From Novosphingobium album (ex Liu et al. 2023) (GTDB lineage Bacteria > Pseudomonadota > Alphaproteobacteria > Sphingomonadales > Sphingomonadaceae), in NCBI RefSeq assembly GCF_029076845.1, contig NZ_JARESE010000028.1:124001-188000 (forward strand): DNA of 64,000 nucleotides, written 5' to 3'. Shown here piece after piece: positions 46,241-56,266 of this stretch. The translations under genes were made by a program, and so were the position numbers. Position 1 is the stretch's first letter. Every line of letters begins with the position of its first letter. The notes beneath the pieces are model-generated. The model had not been told where the DNA came from and searched no databases. It was given only the letters and a program-made list of their open reading frames with translations.

Positions 46241-46654
46241 TCAGCGCTTCGACAGGGCGATGATATAGTCCCATTCCTTGGGCTGCACGACCGCGACCGA
46301 AAGGCGTGAGAGCTTGATCAGCTCCATCTCGGCCAATGCCGGATCGCCCTTGATCTCCTTGAGCGAGACCGGGCGGGCCAGCTTTGCCACCGGCCGCACC
46401 TTCACCGCCGCCCACTTGCCTTCCGGGTCAGAGGGATCGGCCAGCCCGGCCTGGCTGACGCGGACCACGCCGACGATCTCCTTGCCGATATTTGAATGGT
46501 AGAAAAACGCCTCGTCGCCCACCTGCATCGCCCGCAGGTTGTTGGCCGCGCGGTGATTGCGCACGCCATCCCAGGTGCCTTCGCCTTCCGCGACCAGGTC
46601 GTCCCAGCCGTATGCGTCCGGTTCGGACTTCATCAGCCAGTAGTTCTTGGACAT
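46241..46654 (-). CDS. EVE domain protein
   Basis: A 137-residue protein consisting of one EVE domain, a PUA-like fold that binds modified bases in nucleic acids. Characteristic parts are the N-terminus NYWLMKSEPDAYGWDDL, GTWDGVRNHRAANNLRAMQ and FYHSNIGKEIVG. ATG at 46654 is chosen since GGAAGG stands just before it; the much longer open frame beyond it covers the divergent dioxygenase gene. The target RNA or DNA is unknown. Confidence 0.93.
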   Translation of the reverse strand: MSKNYWLMKSEPDAYGWDDLVAEGEGTWDGVRNHRAANNLRAMQVGDEAFFYHSNIGKEIVGVVRVSQAGLADPSDPEGKWAAVKVRPVAKLARPVSLKEIKGDPALAEMELIKLSRLSVAVVQPKEWDYIIALSKR

Positions 46655-46717
46655 GCAACGCCTTCCGAAATTCGTTATGGGCAGGAGCGATACCGATTTC
46701 ACCAGGATTGCACCACC

Positions 46718-47653
46718 ATGGAACTTGCCGAAATCCCCGTCCTCAGCCTCGCCACCGGCCGCGACACGCTGCCGCGCGACATCGGCGAAAGCTTTCGCCG
46801 CTTCGGCTTCGCCATGGTGCGCGATCACGGCATCGACGCGGATCTGGTGGCGCGGGCCTGGGCCCAGACGCGCGCCTTCTTCGATCTGCCCGAAGCGGAA
46901 AAGCGTGGCTATTTCCTTCCCGGCCTTGCCGGCGCGCGCGGCTACACCCCGTTCCGCACCGAGATCGCCAAGGGCGCCAGCGTCCACGATCTCAAGGAAT
47001 TCTGGCATGTCGGGCGCGACTTGCCGCCGGGCCATCCGCTCGCCGGATCGATGCCGCCCAATATCTGGCCCGCGCGGCCGGAAGGCTTTCGCGAGACCTT
47101 CACGCGGCTTTACGCCGAGTTCGACCGGGTCGGCGCCGAGCTGCTCTCGGCCATCGCCATCGACCTGGGGCTGGCGCCGGACTGGTTCGACCCGACCATC
47201 GCCGATGGCAATTCGGTGCTGCGCCTGCTGCACTATCCGCCGGTGACATCGGCCGAGGACGGCGCGATCCGCGCCGGCGCGCACGAGGACATCAATCTCA
47301 TCACGCTGCTGCTGGGCGCGGAGGAAGCAGGCCTGGAACTGCTGGGCAAGCATGGCGAGTGGCTGTCGATCGCGCCGCCCGAAGGCGCGCTGGTGATCAA
47401 CATCGGCGACATGCTGCAACGCCTGACCAACCATGTGCTGCCATCGACCACCCACCGCGTGCGCAATCCTTCGGGCGAACGGGCGCAGCACAGCCGCTAT
47501 TCGATGCCGTTCTTCGTCCACTTGCGCAGCGATTTCGTGTTCCACACGCTGCCCCAATGCATCGATGCGACCCATCCCGACCGTTATCCCGAGCCGATCA
47601 CCGCCGACGATTACCTGCAGGAGCGCTTGCGCGAGATCGGCCTCAAAGCGTGA
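46718..47653 (+). CDS. isopenicillin N synthase-like 2OG/Fe(II) dioxygenase
   Basis: Non-haem iron oxygenase of 311 residues. It has the DIOX_N start (EIPVLSLATGRDTLPRDIGESFRRFGFAMVRDHG) and the C-terminal double-stranded beta-helix core, with ligands His189 and Asp191 (AHEDINL) and His246 (THRVRN). Arg260/Ser262 (RYS) are placed to bind 2-oxoglutarate. The ATG at 46718 starts the conserved N-terminus, though the ribosome site is weak. It is divergent from the EVE gene, 63 bases between starts. The substrate is unknown; such enzymes are common in proteobacteria outside antibiotic clusters. Confidence 0.88.
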   Translation: MELAEIPVLSLATGRDTLPRDIGESFRRFGFAMVRDHGIDADLVARAWAQTRAFFDLPEAEKRGYFLPGLAGARGYTPFRTEIAKGASVHDLKEFWHVGRDLPPGHPLAGSMPPNIWPARPEGFRETFTRLYAEFDRVGAELLSAIAIDLGLAPDWFDPTIADGNSVLRLLHYPPVTSAEDGAIRAGAHEDINLITLLLGAEEAGLELLGKHGEWLSIAPPEGALVINIGDMLQRLTNHVLPSTTHRVRNPSGERAQHSRYSMPFFVHLRSDFVFHTLPQCIDATHPDRYPEPITADDYLQERLREIGLKA

Positions 47654-47754
47654 TGGAAAAAAGGACGCATCGATCCGTTTCCTGACCAAGACTTAACCGA
47701 AATTTCAGAGGAAACCGCTACTTCCCGCAATCAGAACGACGGGGACAGAGACGG

Positions 47755-49443
47755 TTGGACAAGTCGCAAGAGCGAGCCCGCATCGACGCGGATGACGATC
47801 CCGGCGCCAATTCCGGTGAACGCGATCTGGTGGCGCTGGGCATCGTCACGGCCGCGATCATCCTGTTCGTCGGCACGGGAAGCTCGATCGGGCCGGATGT
47901 CGTGCGTTCGTTCATGGGCCAGGGCAAGGGGCCGGACGGCGCGCTGCTCAACGCCTTCCTGCTCAACATCGCGCTGATCATCTTCGGCTGGAGCCGCTAT
48001 CGCGAGCTGGCCAAGGAAGTGAAGCTGCGGCGCAAGGCCGAACGCCAGGCCCGCATCCTGGCCGAGACCGATCCGCTGACCGGATTCCTCAACCGCCGCG
48101 CCTTCGATGCCGCCGTCAACGGGATGATCGCCGATGCCCGGCAGCGCAACGAAGCGGTGGCGGTGCTGCTGATGGATCTCGACAACTTCAAGCAGGTCAA
48201 CGACTACAACGGCCATAGCGCGGGCGACCAGCTCTTGCTCGAATGCTCGCGCCGGATCGCCGCGATCCTGCCGGCGCGTGCGCTGGTCAGCCGCATCGGC
48301 GGGGACGAGTTCGCCGCCGCCATGCCGTTCGAAAAGCACCGGCCCGAGCGGGTCGAGCAACTGGTCGGCCGGCTGGTCGATGCCATTTCCACGCCCGCGC
48401 AAGTCAACGCCACAGACATCGGCGTGACCGCCTCGATCGGCATCGCCCGATCGGATCTCGCCCCGATCGGCGATCAGGTGCGCGATCAGGCAAGCGACCT
48501 GCTCGAAATGGCGGACATCGCCATGTACCATGCCAAGCGGCAGGGCCGGAACCGCTTCTACTGGTTCGAGGCCGACATGGCCGACGAAATGCGTTTCCGC
48601 AGCGAGATCGAGGCCGGCATCCGCCGCGGCCTCGCCCGGGGCGAATTCGTGCCCTATTACGAGCAGCAGATCGACTTGCAGACCGGCGAGCTGACCGGCT
48701 TCGAAATGCTGGCGCGCTGGGACTCGCCCGATTTCGGCGTCGTCTCGCCCGAGATCTTCATTCCCATCGCCGAGGATATCGGCGTGATCGGCCAGCTATC
48801 CGAAAGCGTGATCCGCCAGGCGCTGGCCGATGCCAAGACCTGGGATCCCAGGCTGACGCTGGCGGTGAACATCTCGCCCGTGCAACTGCGCGACAGCTGG
48901 TTCTCGCAAAAACTGCTCAAGCTGCTGGTGGAAGCCAATTTCCCGCCGCACCGGCTGGAGATCGAAGTCACCGAAAGCAGCCTGCACCGCAATATCGCGC
49001 AAGTGCGCTCGCTCATCACCAGCCTCAAGAACCAGGGCATCCGCGTCAGCCTCGACGATTTCGGCACCGGCTACAGCTCGCTGGCGCAATTGCGCACGCT
49101 GCCGTTCGATCGCATCAAGATCGACCGCAGCTTCGTGACCAGCCTGGTGGAAAACCGCGACAGCGCCGCGATCGTCCATGCCATCGCCATGCTGGGCAAG
49201 GGGCTGAACCTGCCGGTGACGGCAGAGGGCATCGAATCGAGCGAAGTGCTGGAGCAGTTGCGCCAGTATGGCGACATCAAGGGTCAGGGCTACCTCTATG
49301 GCAAGCCCGCAACCGCTGAGGACACCCGGCTCTGGCTCCAGAGCCTGGGGCTGCTGCTGGTGACGGAGGCCATGGCCGCGATCCCGCACGAACAGACGCC
49401 GCAGACCGCCGCGGCGCCGCCCCGGCTGACGCGCAACGGTTGA
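47755..49443 (+). CDS. membrane GGDEF/EAL cyclic-di-GMP enzyme
   Basis: A 562-residue protein with two N-terminal membrane segments (about 27-44 and 65-80), a GGDEF domain (intact GGDEF at 182-186) and an EAL domain. The EAL motif is EML (317-319), which keeps the metal-binding Glu. The other phosphodiesterase residues, in NISPVQL, VTESSL, LDDFGTGYSSL, KIDRSFV and AEGIESSE, are present. The inhibitory RxxD site before GGDEF is not found. TTG at 47755 is the only start near the first membrane segment. It may synthesise and degrade c-di-GMP; which dominates cannot be told. Confidence 0.92.
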   Translation: MDKSQERARIDADDDPGANSGERDLVALGIVTAAIILFVGTGSSIGPDVVRSFMGQGKGPDGALLNAFLLNIALIIFGWSRYRELAKEVKLRRKAERQARILAETDPLTGFLNRRAFDAAVNGMIADARQRNEAVAVLLMDLDNFKQVNDYNGHSAGDQLLLECSRRIAAILPARALVSRIGGDEFAAAMPFEKHRPERVEQLVGRLVDAISTPAQVNATDIGVTASIGIARSDLAPIGDQVRDQASDLLEMADIAMYHAKRQGRNRFYWFEADMADEMRFRSEIEAGIRRGLARGEFVPYYEQQIDLQTGELTGFEMLARWDSPDFGVVSPEIFIPIAEDIGVIGQLSESVIRQALADAKTWDPRLTLAVNISPVQLRDSWFSQKLLKLLVEANFPPHRLEIEVTESSLHRNIAQVRSLITSLKNQGIRVSLDDFGTGYSSLAQLRTLPFDRIKIDRSFVTSLVENRDSAAIVHAIAMLGKGLNLPVTAEGIESSEVLEQLRQYGDIKGQGYLYGKPATAEDTRLWLQSLGLLLVTEAMAAIPHEQTPQTAAAPPRLTRNG

Positions 49444-49542
49444 GATCGGGCGGGACAAGGCGCGCAAACACGCATGTCCCGATGGAATCCCGCCACCGCC
49501 GCACTGGACGGCGGCGGCCCCAGCGCATAGATCGCGCTGGTC

Positions 49543-50361
49543 ATGCGGATCGCTTTCACCAAGATGCACGGGCTGGGCAACGATTTCGTCGTGCTGGACG
49601 GGCGCACGCAAGCGCTGCCGCCGATGACGGCGCCGCTCGCCGCCGCCTTGGCCGACCGGCAGACCGGCATCGGCTGTGACCAGCTTATCCTCATCGAACC
49701 GTCCGACAGCGCCGATTTCCGTATGCGCATCTTCAATGCCGATGGCGGCGAGGTGGAAGCCTGCGGCAATGCGACTCGCGCCATCGGCGTGCTGCACGGT
49801 GTGCCCGCGCGGATCGAAACGCTGGGCGGGCTGCTTTCCGCCACGCCGATCGCTGGCGGCGCCTCGGTGGAGATGGGCAAGCCGCGTTTCGAATGGGACC
49901 GGATTCCGCTGGCCTATGCGATGGACACGCTGACCATGCCGGTGGGCTGGGAAGACCTGGACGCGCCCGCCGCGGTCAATGTCGGCAATCCGCATGTGAT
50001 CTTCTTCGTGCCCGATTGCCATGCGGTCGATCTGGCGCGGCTCGGCCCGCTGATCGAGTACGATCCGCTGTTTCCCGATCGGGTGAACGTCAATGTCGCC
50101 ACGATCCGCGCGCGCGATGCGATCGACTTGCGCGTCTGGGAACGCGGCGTGGGCGAGACGCGTGCTTGCGGCACGGGCGCCTGCGCCACCGCGATCGGCG
50201 CGATGCGGCGCGGGCTGGTCGATCGGCGCGTCACCGTGACGCTGGCCGGCGGATCGCTGGCGATCGCCTGGCGCGAGGATGACAAGATCGTGATGACGGG
50301 GCCCGCGACGGAAAGCTTTCGCGGCACGTTCGATCCGGCCGATTTCGGTGTGCCTGCGTGA
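49543..50361 (+). CDS. dapF: diaminopimelate epimerase DapF
   Basis: Converts LL- to meso-diaminopimelate for lysine and peptidoglycan synthesis. In the 272 residues, the two catalytic cysteines are Cys74 (VEACGNATRA) and Cys209 (RACGTGACATA), flanked by the standard FTKMHGLGNDF start. Its stop overlaps the GTG start of mtaB (GTGA), opening a four-gene operon dapF-mtaB-ftsY-ispZ. Confidence 0.97.
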   Translation: MRIAFTKMHGLGNDFVVLDGRTQALPPMTAPLAAALADRQTGIGCDQLILIEPSDSADFRMRIFNADGGEVEACGNATRAIGVLHGVPARIETLGGLLSATPIAGGASVEMGKPRFEWDRIPLAYAMDTLTMPVGWEDLDAPAAVNVGNPHVIFFVPDCHAVDLARLGPLIEYDPLFPDRVNVNVATIRARDAIDLRVWERGVGETRACGTGACATAIGAMRRGLVDRRVTVTLAGGSLAIAWREDDKIVMTGPATESFRGTFDPADFGVPA

Positions 50362-51536
50362 GCGTGACGGTGCATTCGCTGGGTTGCCGGCTGAACTTGT
50401 CCGAAAGCGAGCAACTGCGCGGCGTGCTGGCCGGCACGGGCAATCTGGTCGTGATCAATTCCTGCGCGGTGACGCGCGAGGCCGTGCGCCAGACCCGGCA
50501 GGCGATCCGCCGCGCGCGCCGCGCCCATCCCGATGCGCGGCTGCTCGTCACCGGCTGCGCCGCCGAAGTGGAGCGCGAGATGCTGGCCGCCATGCCGGAA
50601 GTCGATGGCCTGGTGGCCAATACGGCAAAGCTCGATCCGCGCGCCTGGAACGTGCCCGCCGCCACGCCCCGCCCGGTCGAACGCAAGCGCTATACCCGTG
50701 CTTTCGTGCAAGTGCAGAACGGCTGCGACCATGCCTGCACCTTCTGCGTCATCCCGCAAGGGCGCGGGCCCAGCCGTTCGCGCCCGCCGGCCGACGTGCT
50801 GCGCGAAGTGGCCGCGCATCGCGACGCCGGCGTCAACGAAGTGGTGCTGACGGGCGTGGACCTCACCTCGTGGGGCGCGGACTTGCCCGGCGCGCCGCGC
50901 CTGGGCCAGTTGGCCGGTGCGATCCTGGCCACCTTCCCCGATCTGCCGCGCCTGCGCCTCTCCTCGATCGACGGTGCCGAAGTCGATGACGAGCTGTTCG
51001 ACCTGCTTGCCGGCGAAGCGCGGATGATGCCGCATGTCCATCTCTCGCTGCAATCGGGCGACGATCTGATCCTCAAGCGCATGAAACGCCGGCATTCGCG
51101 CGGCGACGCGATCCGGCTGGTCGAGCGGTTGCGCGCGCGCCGGGCGGACCTGGCGATCGGTGCCGACCTGATCGCCGGCTTTCCCACCGAGGATGAGGCG
51201 ATGCATCGCAACACGCTCGCGATCGTGGCCGAACTGGGCGTGGTGCATGGCCACGTCTTCCCCTATTCGCCGCGCCCGGGCACGCCCGCGGCGCGGATGC
51301 CACAAGTCGATCCGGCGCGGATCAGGGCGCGGGCGAACGCATTGCGCGCCGCCGTCGCGACCGAGCGGGCGCGCTGGCTGGGCACGCTGGTGGGCACGCC
51401 GCTTTGCGTGCTTGCCGAGAACGACGGGACCGGCCATGCCGCCAACTTCGCGCCGGTCAGGCTGCCGCCCGGCACTGGCGCGGGCACGCTGCTGCGCATC
51501 ACGCCGCGCGCCATCGTCGAAGGAATGCTGCAATGA
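50358..51536 (+). CDS. mtaB: tRNA t6A37 methylthiotransferase MtaB
   Basis: Radical-SAM enzyme that adds a methylthio group to t6A37 in tRNAs reading ANN codons. In the 392 residues, the N-terminal cluster cysteines are Cys10, Cys36 and Cys67. The radical-SAM cluster is Cys123, Cys127 and Cys130 in NGCDHACTFC. A C-terminal TRAM-like end follows. The GTG start overlaps the dapF stop and gives exactly the conserved VTVHSLGCRLN beginning. The stop overlaps the ftsY ATG. Confidence 0.94.
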   Translation: MSVTVHSLGCRLNLSESEQLRGVLAGTGNLVVINSCAVTREAVRQTRQAIRRARRAHPDARLLVTGCAAEVEREMLAAMPEVDGLVANTAKLDPRAWNVPAATPRPVERKRYTRAFVQVQNGCDHACTFCVIPQGRGPSRSRPPADVLREVAAHRDAGVNEVVLTGVDLTSWGADLPGAPRLGQLAGAILATFPDLPRLRLSSIDGAEVDDELFDLLAGEARMMPHVHLSLQSGDDLILKRMKRRHSRGDAIRLVERLRARRADLAIGADLIAGFPTEDEAMHRNTLAIVAELGVVHGHVFPYSPRPGTPAARMPQVDPARIRARANALRAAVATERARWLGTLVGTPLCVLAENDGTGHAANFAPVRLPPGTGAGTLLRITPRAIVEGMLQ

Positions 51537-52468
51537 ATACCGATGGCCCCGGCGATGCCTGGGCACAGCGCATCTTCGGGGGTTTCCGCAAGACCTCCGA
51601 GCGCCTGGCCGAGAACCTTTCGGGCATCGTCGCGAAGACACGCCTGGATGAAAGCCAGCTCGACGATATCGAGGACGCGCTCATCATGTCGGACCTCGGT
51701 CCGCGTGCCGCCGCGCGCATCCGCGACCGGCTGGCCGAAGAGCGGTTCGAGCGCGATGCCGATGAGCGCGCGATCATGGAAGTGGTCGCCCGCGAGATCG
51801 CCGAGATCCTGCGGCCCGTGGCCAAGCCGCTGGAGATCGTCGCGTTCCCGCGCCCGCAAGTGATCCTGGTGATCGGCGTCAACGGATCGGGCAAGACCAC
51901 GACGATCGCCAAGCTGGCGCACTTGTTCCAGGAACAGGACTATTCGGTCATGCTCGCCGCGGGCGACACCTTTCGCGCCGCCGCGATCGGCCAGCTCGCC
52001 GTCTGGGCAGACCGGCTGGGGGTGGAAATCGTCAAGGGCCCCGAAGGCGGCGATCCGGCCAGCGTGGTGTTCGACGCGGTCAAGGCCGCGACCGGGAAAG
52101 GCATCGACGCGCTGATCGTCGATACCGCCGGGCGCCTTCAGAACAAGCGCGAGCTGATGGACGAGCTGGCCAAGATCCGCCGCGTGCTGGGCCGGCTCAA
52201 TCCCGAGGCGCCGCACGACGTGGTCCTGGTGCTCGATGCGACCAATGGCCAGAACGCCTTGTCGCAGATCGAGATCTTCAAGGAAGTGGCGGGCGTATCG
52301 GGCCTGATCATGACCAAGCTTGACGGTACCGCGCGCGGCGGCGTGCTGGTCGCCGCGGCCGAGCAGTACGGGCTGCCGATCCACGCGATCGGCGTCGGCG
52401 AGAAGATCGACGACTTGCGCCCCTTCAACCCCGACCTCCTGGCCCGCGTGATCGCGGGAGTGGCATGA
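51533..52468 (+). CDS. ftsY: signal recognition particle receptor FtsY
   Basis: GTPase that docks SRP-ribosome complexes at the inner membrane, 311 residues. It has an N-domain helical bundle (about 25-95) and a G-domain with GVNGSGKTTT (G1), DTFRAAA, DTAGR (G3), TKLDGTARGG (G4) and the closing GVGEKIDDLRPF. The long acidic A-domain of E. coli FtsY is lacking, as is usual in alphaproteobacteria. ATG at 51533 overlaps the mtaB stop. Confidence 0.96.
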   Translation: MNTDGPGDAWAQRIFGGFRKTSERLAENLSGIVAKTRLDESQLDDIEDALIMSDLGPRAAARIRDRLAEERFERDADERAIMEVVAREIAEILRPVAKPLEIVAFPRPQVILVIGVNGSGKTTTIAKLAHLFQEQDYSVMLAAGDTFRAAAIGQLAVWADRLGVEIVKGPEGGDPASVVFDAVKAATGKGIDALIVDTAGRLQNKRELMDELAKIRRVLGRLNPEAPHDVVLVLDATNGQNALSQIEIFKEVAGVSGLIMTKLDGTARGGVLVAAAEQYGLPIHAIGVGEKIDDLRPFNPDLLARVIAGVA

Positions 52469-53121
52469 TGGCACAGACACAAGCAACCGACGAAAAGCCC
52501 AAGGCATCCTGGATCAACCTGGTGGTCGATTTCGGCCCCCTGCTGGTCTTCTTCCTGGCTTACCGGCACTTCGCGCCAGCCGACAGCGACAATGGCATCG
52601 GCGTGGTCCTGGCCGTCACCAAGGGCACGGTGGCATTCATGGTGGCGACGCTGGCGGCGCTGATCGTCTCGAAATGGCGGCTTGGCCACGTTTCGCCGAT
52701 GGTCTGGCTGTCGAGCGCGCTGATCCTGGGCTTCGGCGGGCTGACCGTGGTGCTGAACGATCCGGTCTATATCCAGATCAAGCCGACGGCGGTCTACCTG
52801 CTGTTCGCGGGCGTGCTGTTCTGGGGCCTGTGGCGCGGCAAGGCCATGCTGCGCTATCTGCTGCAATCGGCCTTCGAGGGGCTGAGCGACGAAGGCTGGC
52901 TCAAGCTGTCGCGCAACTGGGCCTTCTTCTTCCTGTTCCTGGCCGCGCTGAACGAGACGCTGCGGCAAGTGCTGACATTCGGCGGCTGGCTGCAAGCCAA
53001 GCTCTGGGGCTTCACCGCGCTATCGTTCCTGTTCACCTTCTCGCAATTGCCGATGGTGCTGCGCGAAGGACTGGCCGAAGAGGCCAAGGACGAAGTGCTG
53101 ACCAATCCGCCGCCCGAATAA
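52465..53121 (+). CDS. ispZ: inner-membrane septation protein IspZ/YciB
   Basis: A 218-residue membrane protein with about five or six hydrophobic segments and the family features LVVDFGPLLVFFLAYR, IQIKPTAVYLLFAGVLFWG and LSRNWAFFFLFLAALNE. YciB/IspZ acts with cell-envelope synthesis and septation factors. Its start overlaps the ftsY stop (ATGATGG region at 52465), making it the last gene of the operon. Confidence 0.93.
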   Translation: MMAQTQATDEKPKASWINLVVDFGPLLVFFLAYRHFAPADSDNGIGVVLAVTKGTVAFMVATLAALIVSKWRLGHVSPMVWLSSALILGFGGLTVVLNDPVYIQIKPTAVYLLFAGVLFWGLWRGKAMLRYLLQSAFEGLSDEGWLKLSRNWAFFFLFLAALNETLRQVLTFGGWLQAKLWGFTALSFLFTFSQLPMVLREGLAEEAKDEVLTNPPPE

Positions 53122-53151
53122 GCGCGGCGGGCCCGCCCGCTTCGGATTCGC

Positions 53152-55116
53152 TCAGATTTCGAGCTGGCTGCCCAGTTCGACCACGCGGTTGGTCGGCAGG
53201 CGGAAGAATTCCATCGCGCTGGCCGCGTTGCGCATCATCCAGGAGAACAGCTTCTCGCGCCAGATCGCCATGCCCGGCTTGGCCGAAGGCAGCAGTGTCT
53301 GGCGCGAAAGGAAGAAGCTGGTCTTCATCATCTCGAACGGGCCGCCGCACATCTCGGCGTGCTTGAGCGCGGCCGGAACGTCGGTCTCCTCCATGAAGCC
53401 ATAGCGCATGGTCATGCGGAAGAAGCCCTCGCCCAGATCCTGCACCTCGATCCGCTCGGCATCCTCGACATAGGGCACGTCCTGCACTTCGATCGTCAGC
53501 ACCACGACGCGCTCGTGCAGCACCTTGTTGTGCTTGATGTTGTGCAGCAGCGCCGAAGGCACGCCGATATTGCTTGATGCCATGAAGATCGCGGTGCCCG
53601 GCACGCGCGCGGCGCTGCCATGCGCGCTCTTGGCGAAGACGTTGAGCGGCAGCGCCGCCTCGGTCATGCGCTCGCGCATCAGGCGGCGGCCCTTGTTCCA
53701 GGTGGTGAGCAAGGTGAAGGCAATGCCGCCGATCAGCAGCGGGAACCAGCCGCCATCGCCCACCTTGGCGAAGTTGGCCGCGAAATAGGCGCCGTCCACC
53801 ATGAAGAACACCACGATCACCGGCACCGCCAGCCACCACTTCCAGCGCCACATCACCAGCAGCAGCACCGCCATCAGGCAAGTGTCGATCAGCATCGCCC
53901 CGGTCACGGCAATGCCATAGGCCGAAGCCAGGTTCGACGAGTTCTGGAAGAACAGCACCAGCACGATCACGCCGGTCATCAGCGCATAGTTGACCGAGGG
54001 GATATAGATCTGGCCGACCTCGTGCTCGCTGGTGTGGCGCGTGGACAGACGCGGGATGAAGCCGAGCTGCATCGCCTGGTGCGTGATCGAGAACGCGCCC
54101 GAGATCACCGCCTGGCTGGCGATGAAGGTGGCGCATGTCGCCAGGATGACCAGCGGCAGGCGCAGCGCCTCGGGCGCGAGGACGAAGAACGGGTTCTCCA
54201 TCGCTTCCGCGGCGGCGACATCGTCGAGCCCGATGATCATCGCGCCTTGCCCGAAATAATTGAGCAGCAGGCACGGCATGACGAAGCCGAACCACGAGAT
54301 CCGCATCGGCCCACGCCCGAAATGGCCCATGTCCGAATAGAGCGCTTCCGACCCTGTCACCGCCAGCACGACCGAGCCGAGCGCGAGGAAGCCCAGCATC
54401 TTGTCGGTCAGGAAGAACTGCATCGCGTACCAGGGGTTCAGCGCCAGCAGGATATGCGGCGTCTGCACCAGATGGACGATGCCCAGGATGGCCAGCACGG
54501 CGAAATAGATCACCATGACCGGCGCGAACAGCGCGCCGACCTTGGCCGTGCCGCTCTTCTGGATGACGAACAGGCCGATCAGCAGGATCAGCGCGATCGG
54601 GATGACCAGCGGTTGCAGGCGCGATTCGACCACGGTCAGCCCCTCGACCGCCGAAAGCACCGAGACCGCCGGGGTGATCATGCTGTCGCCATAGAACAGC
54701 GCGGTGGCGAAGACGCCCAGCAGCACCGCGATGCCGCCATAGCGCGATTTGCTGATCTTGCCCGAAATCAGCGCGACCAGGGCCAGGCTGCCGCCCTGCC
54801 CCTTGTTGTCCGCGCGCATCAGGATGCCGACGTACTGGATCGAGACCACCAGTGTCATCGACCAGAAGATCAGGCTGACCACGCCCAGAATGTGCAGATC
54901 GTCGATCGCCAGCGGATGCGGGCCGACGAAAGTTTCGCGAAAGGCGTAAAGCGGGCTGGTGCCGATATCGCCGAAGACGACGCCAATCGCGCCGAACGCC
55001 AGCTTGGTGATATTGCCGGTGCCGGGCGTGTGCGGCGCGCGATGCACCGACTCAGCCGTGGCGGGATCGATCATCGCGGGGCTCACTCCGGCCGAATCCG
55101 ACGTCGCATCAGTCAT
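53152..55116 (-). CDS. kup: potassium uptake protein Kup
   Basis: K+/H+ symporter of 654 residues. The first 440 or so contain about 12 membrane segments. [14 protein letters not shown] near the N-terminus is the Kup signature, and [15 protein letters not shown] is the other core motif. The C-terminal cytoplasmic domain (about 470-654) ends in [12 protein letters not shown]. It converges with ispZ, with 30 bases between the stops. It is monocistronic. Confidence 0.96.
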   Translation of the reverse strand: MTDATSDSAGVSPAMIDPATAESVHRAPHTPGTGNITKLAFGAIGVVFGDIGTSPLYAFRETFVGPHPLAIDDLHILGVVSLIFWSMTLVVSIQYVGILMRADNKGQGGSLALVALISGKISKSRYGGIAVLLGVFATALFYGDSMITPAVSVLSAVEGLTVVESRLQPLVIPIALILLIGLFVIQKSGTAKVGALFAPVMVIYFAVLAILGIVHLVQTPHILLALNPWYAMQFFLTDKMLGFLALGSVVLAVTGSEALYSDMGHFGRGPMRISWFGFVMPCLLLNYFGQGAMIIGLDDVAAAEAMENPFFVLAPEALRLPLVILATCATFIASQAVISGAFSITHQAMQLGFIPRLSTRHTSEHEVGQIYIPSVNYALMTGVIVLVLFFQNSSNLASAYGIAVTGAMLIDTCLMAVLLLVMWRWKWWLAVPVIVVFFMVDGAYFAANFAKVGDGGWFPLLIGGIAFTLLTTWNKGRRLMRERMTEAALPLNVFAKSAHGSAARVPGTAIFMASSNIGVPSALLHNIKHNKVLHERVVVLTIEVQDVPYVEDAERIEVQDLGEGFFRMTMRYGFMEETDVPAALKHAEMCGGPFEMMKTSFFLSRQTLLPSAKPGMAIWREKLFSWMMRNAASAMEFFRLPTNRVVELGSQLEI

Positions 55117-55208
55117 TTACCCGCCCCGTCATGGATTCGAGCACCCAGCCTTCGCAACCGCGACAAGCGCGAGCCGTTAGCAGCAAGGCTGGTACCTAGC
55201 AACGGCGA

Positions 55209-55856
55209 TCAAGGGACTGTCCCGGACTGCTGCTGCATCGCGATGAACTGATCGAGCCGGACCAGTTTTTCCTCCAGATCGGCGCGCCAGGGCGCATCGG
55301 CCGGCGCGCGCGCGAGCAGATCGCCCCACAGCGCCTTGGCTTCGGCGAAGCGGCCCGATTGCGCCATGGCGAGGCCAAGGAACAGCGGCGGGCCGGGGCT
55401 TTCCGGCTCGGCCAGCGCCGCGCGGCGATAGGCATAGAGCGAGGCCGGGGTCAGCAGGCCATCGGCATGGGCGACCAGCGCATTGCCCATGGCGAGCCAG
55501 GCATCGCCGTTCTTCGGGTTTTCCTCCACCGATCCGCGCAGCAGCTCGGCCGCGTCGGCGAAGTGGCCGTTGCGCGCCAGGCCATCGGCGATCACCACCA
55601 GCCGGTCGGTCGGACCGATGCCGCTGTCGTCCACCTTGCGGCGCGCCTCGACCAGCGCGGCGGCATCGCCGGCATAGGTCTCCTGCGCGGCCTTGGGCGC
55701 GCCTTCCAGGCCGGGGCTGCCTTGCAGGCCATAACCGGCGATGCCGAACAGCAGCGCTGCACCGATCGCTTCCCAGCCCGATCGCGGCGCCTTGAGCACC
55801 CAGGCGATCACCACGAAAGCGGCCAGAGCCAGCAGGAAGGCCAGAACCCAGCTCAT
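55209..55856 (-). CDS. ccmI: cytochrome c maturation TPR protein CcmI-like
   Basis: A 215-residue membrane-anchored protein with two N-terminal hydrophobic segments (LAFLLALAAFVVIAWVL and IGAALLFGIAGYGL) and TPR repeats after residue 95 (GHFADAAELLRGSVEENPKNGDAW). It corresponds to the CcmI/CycH part that presents apocytochrome c to the haem lyase. ATG at 55856 overlaps the ccmH stop. It is the last gene of the ccm operon. Confidence 0.88.
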   Translation of the reverse strand: MSWVLAFLLALAAFVVIAWVLKAPRSGWEAIGAALLFGIAGYGLQGSPGLEGAPKAAQETYAGDAAALVEARRKVDDSGIGPTDRLVVIADGLARNGHFADAAELLRGSVEENPKNGDAWLAMGNALVAHADGLLTPASLYAYRRAALAEPESPGPPLFLGLAMAQSGRFAEAKALWGDLLARAPADAPWRADLEEKLVRLDQFIAMQQQSGTVP

Positions 55857-56266
55857 GCGCCGTCCCTTCGCGTGAAACGCCGCCGCAGCAGCAGCGCGGC
55901 CAGCGCGATCAGCACCAGTGGCAGCGCGAACAGCGGCCAGGTGAGCGACGTGACGCGCGGCGCATAGCTGACGTAATCGCCATAGCGTTCGATCAGCCAG
56001 GCGCGAATCGCCTCGGGCTGTTCGCCGGCGGCGATGCGTTCGCGCACCAGCGAGCGCATCGAACCGGCGATCGGCGCGTCCGAATCGGCAATCGACTGGC
56101 CCTGGCATTGCAGGCAGCGCAGCGATTCCATCAGTGCCTGCGCGGCGTCTTCCTGCCTGGGATCGTCAAGCTGGCGATAGGCGTAAGGCGCGGTCGATTG
56201 CTCTTCCTGCGCGGCGAGCGGCACCGCCAGCAGTGCAAACAGCAGCAAGGCCAGCAGCCGCCTCAT
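55853..56266 (-). CDS. ccmH: cytochrome c maturation protein CcmH
   Basis: A periplasm-facing thiol oxidoreductase that keeps apocytochrome c cysteines reduced, 137 residues. It has a signal peptide (ALLLFALLAVPLAAQ), the redox motif LRCLQCQ with Cys51 and Cys54, and one C-terminal membrane segment (WPLFALPLVLIALAALLL). The start overlaps the ccmG stop. Confidence 0.95.
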   Translation of the reverse strand: MRRLLALLLFALLAVPLAAQEEQSTAPYAYRQLDDPRQEDAAQALMESLRCLQCQGQSIADSDAPIAGSMRSLVRERIAAGEQPEAIRAWLIERYGDYVSYAPRVTSLTWPLFALPLVLIALAALLLRRRFTRRDGA

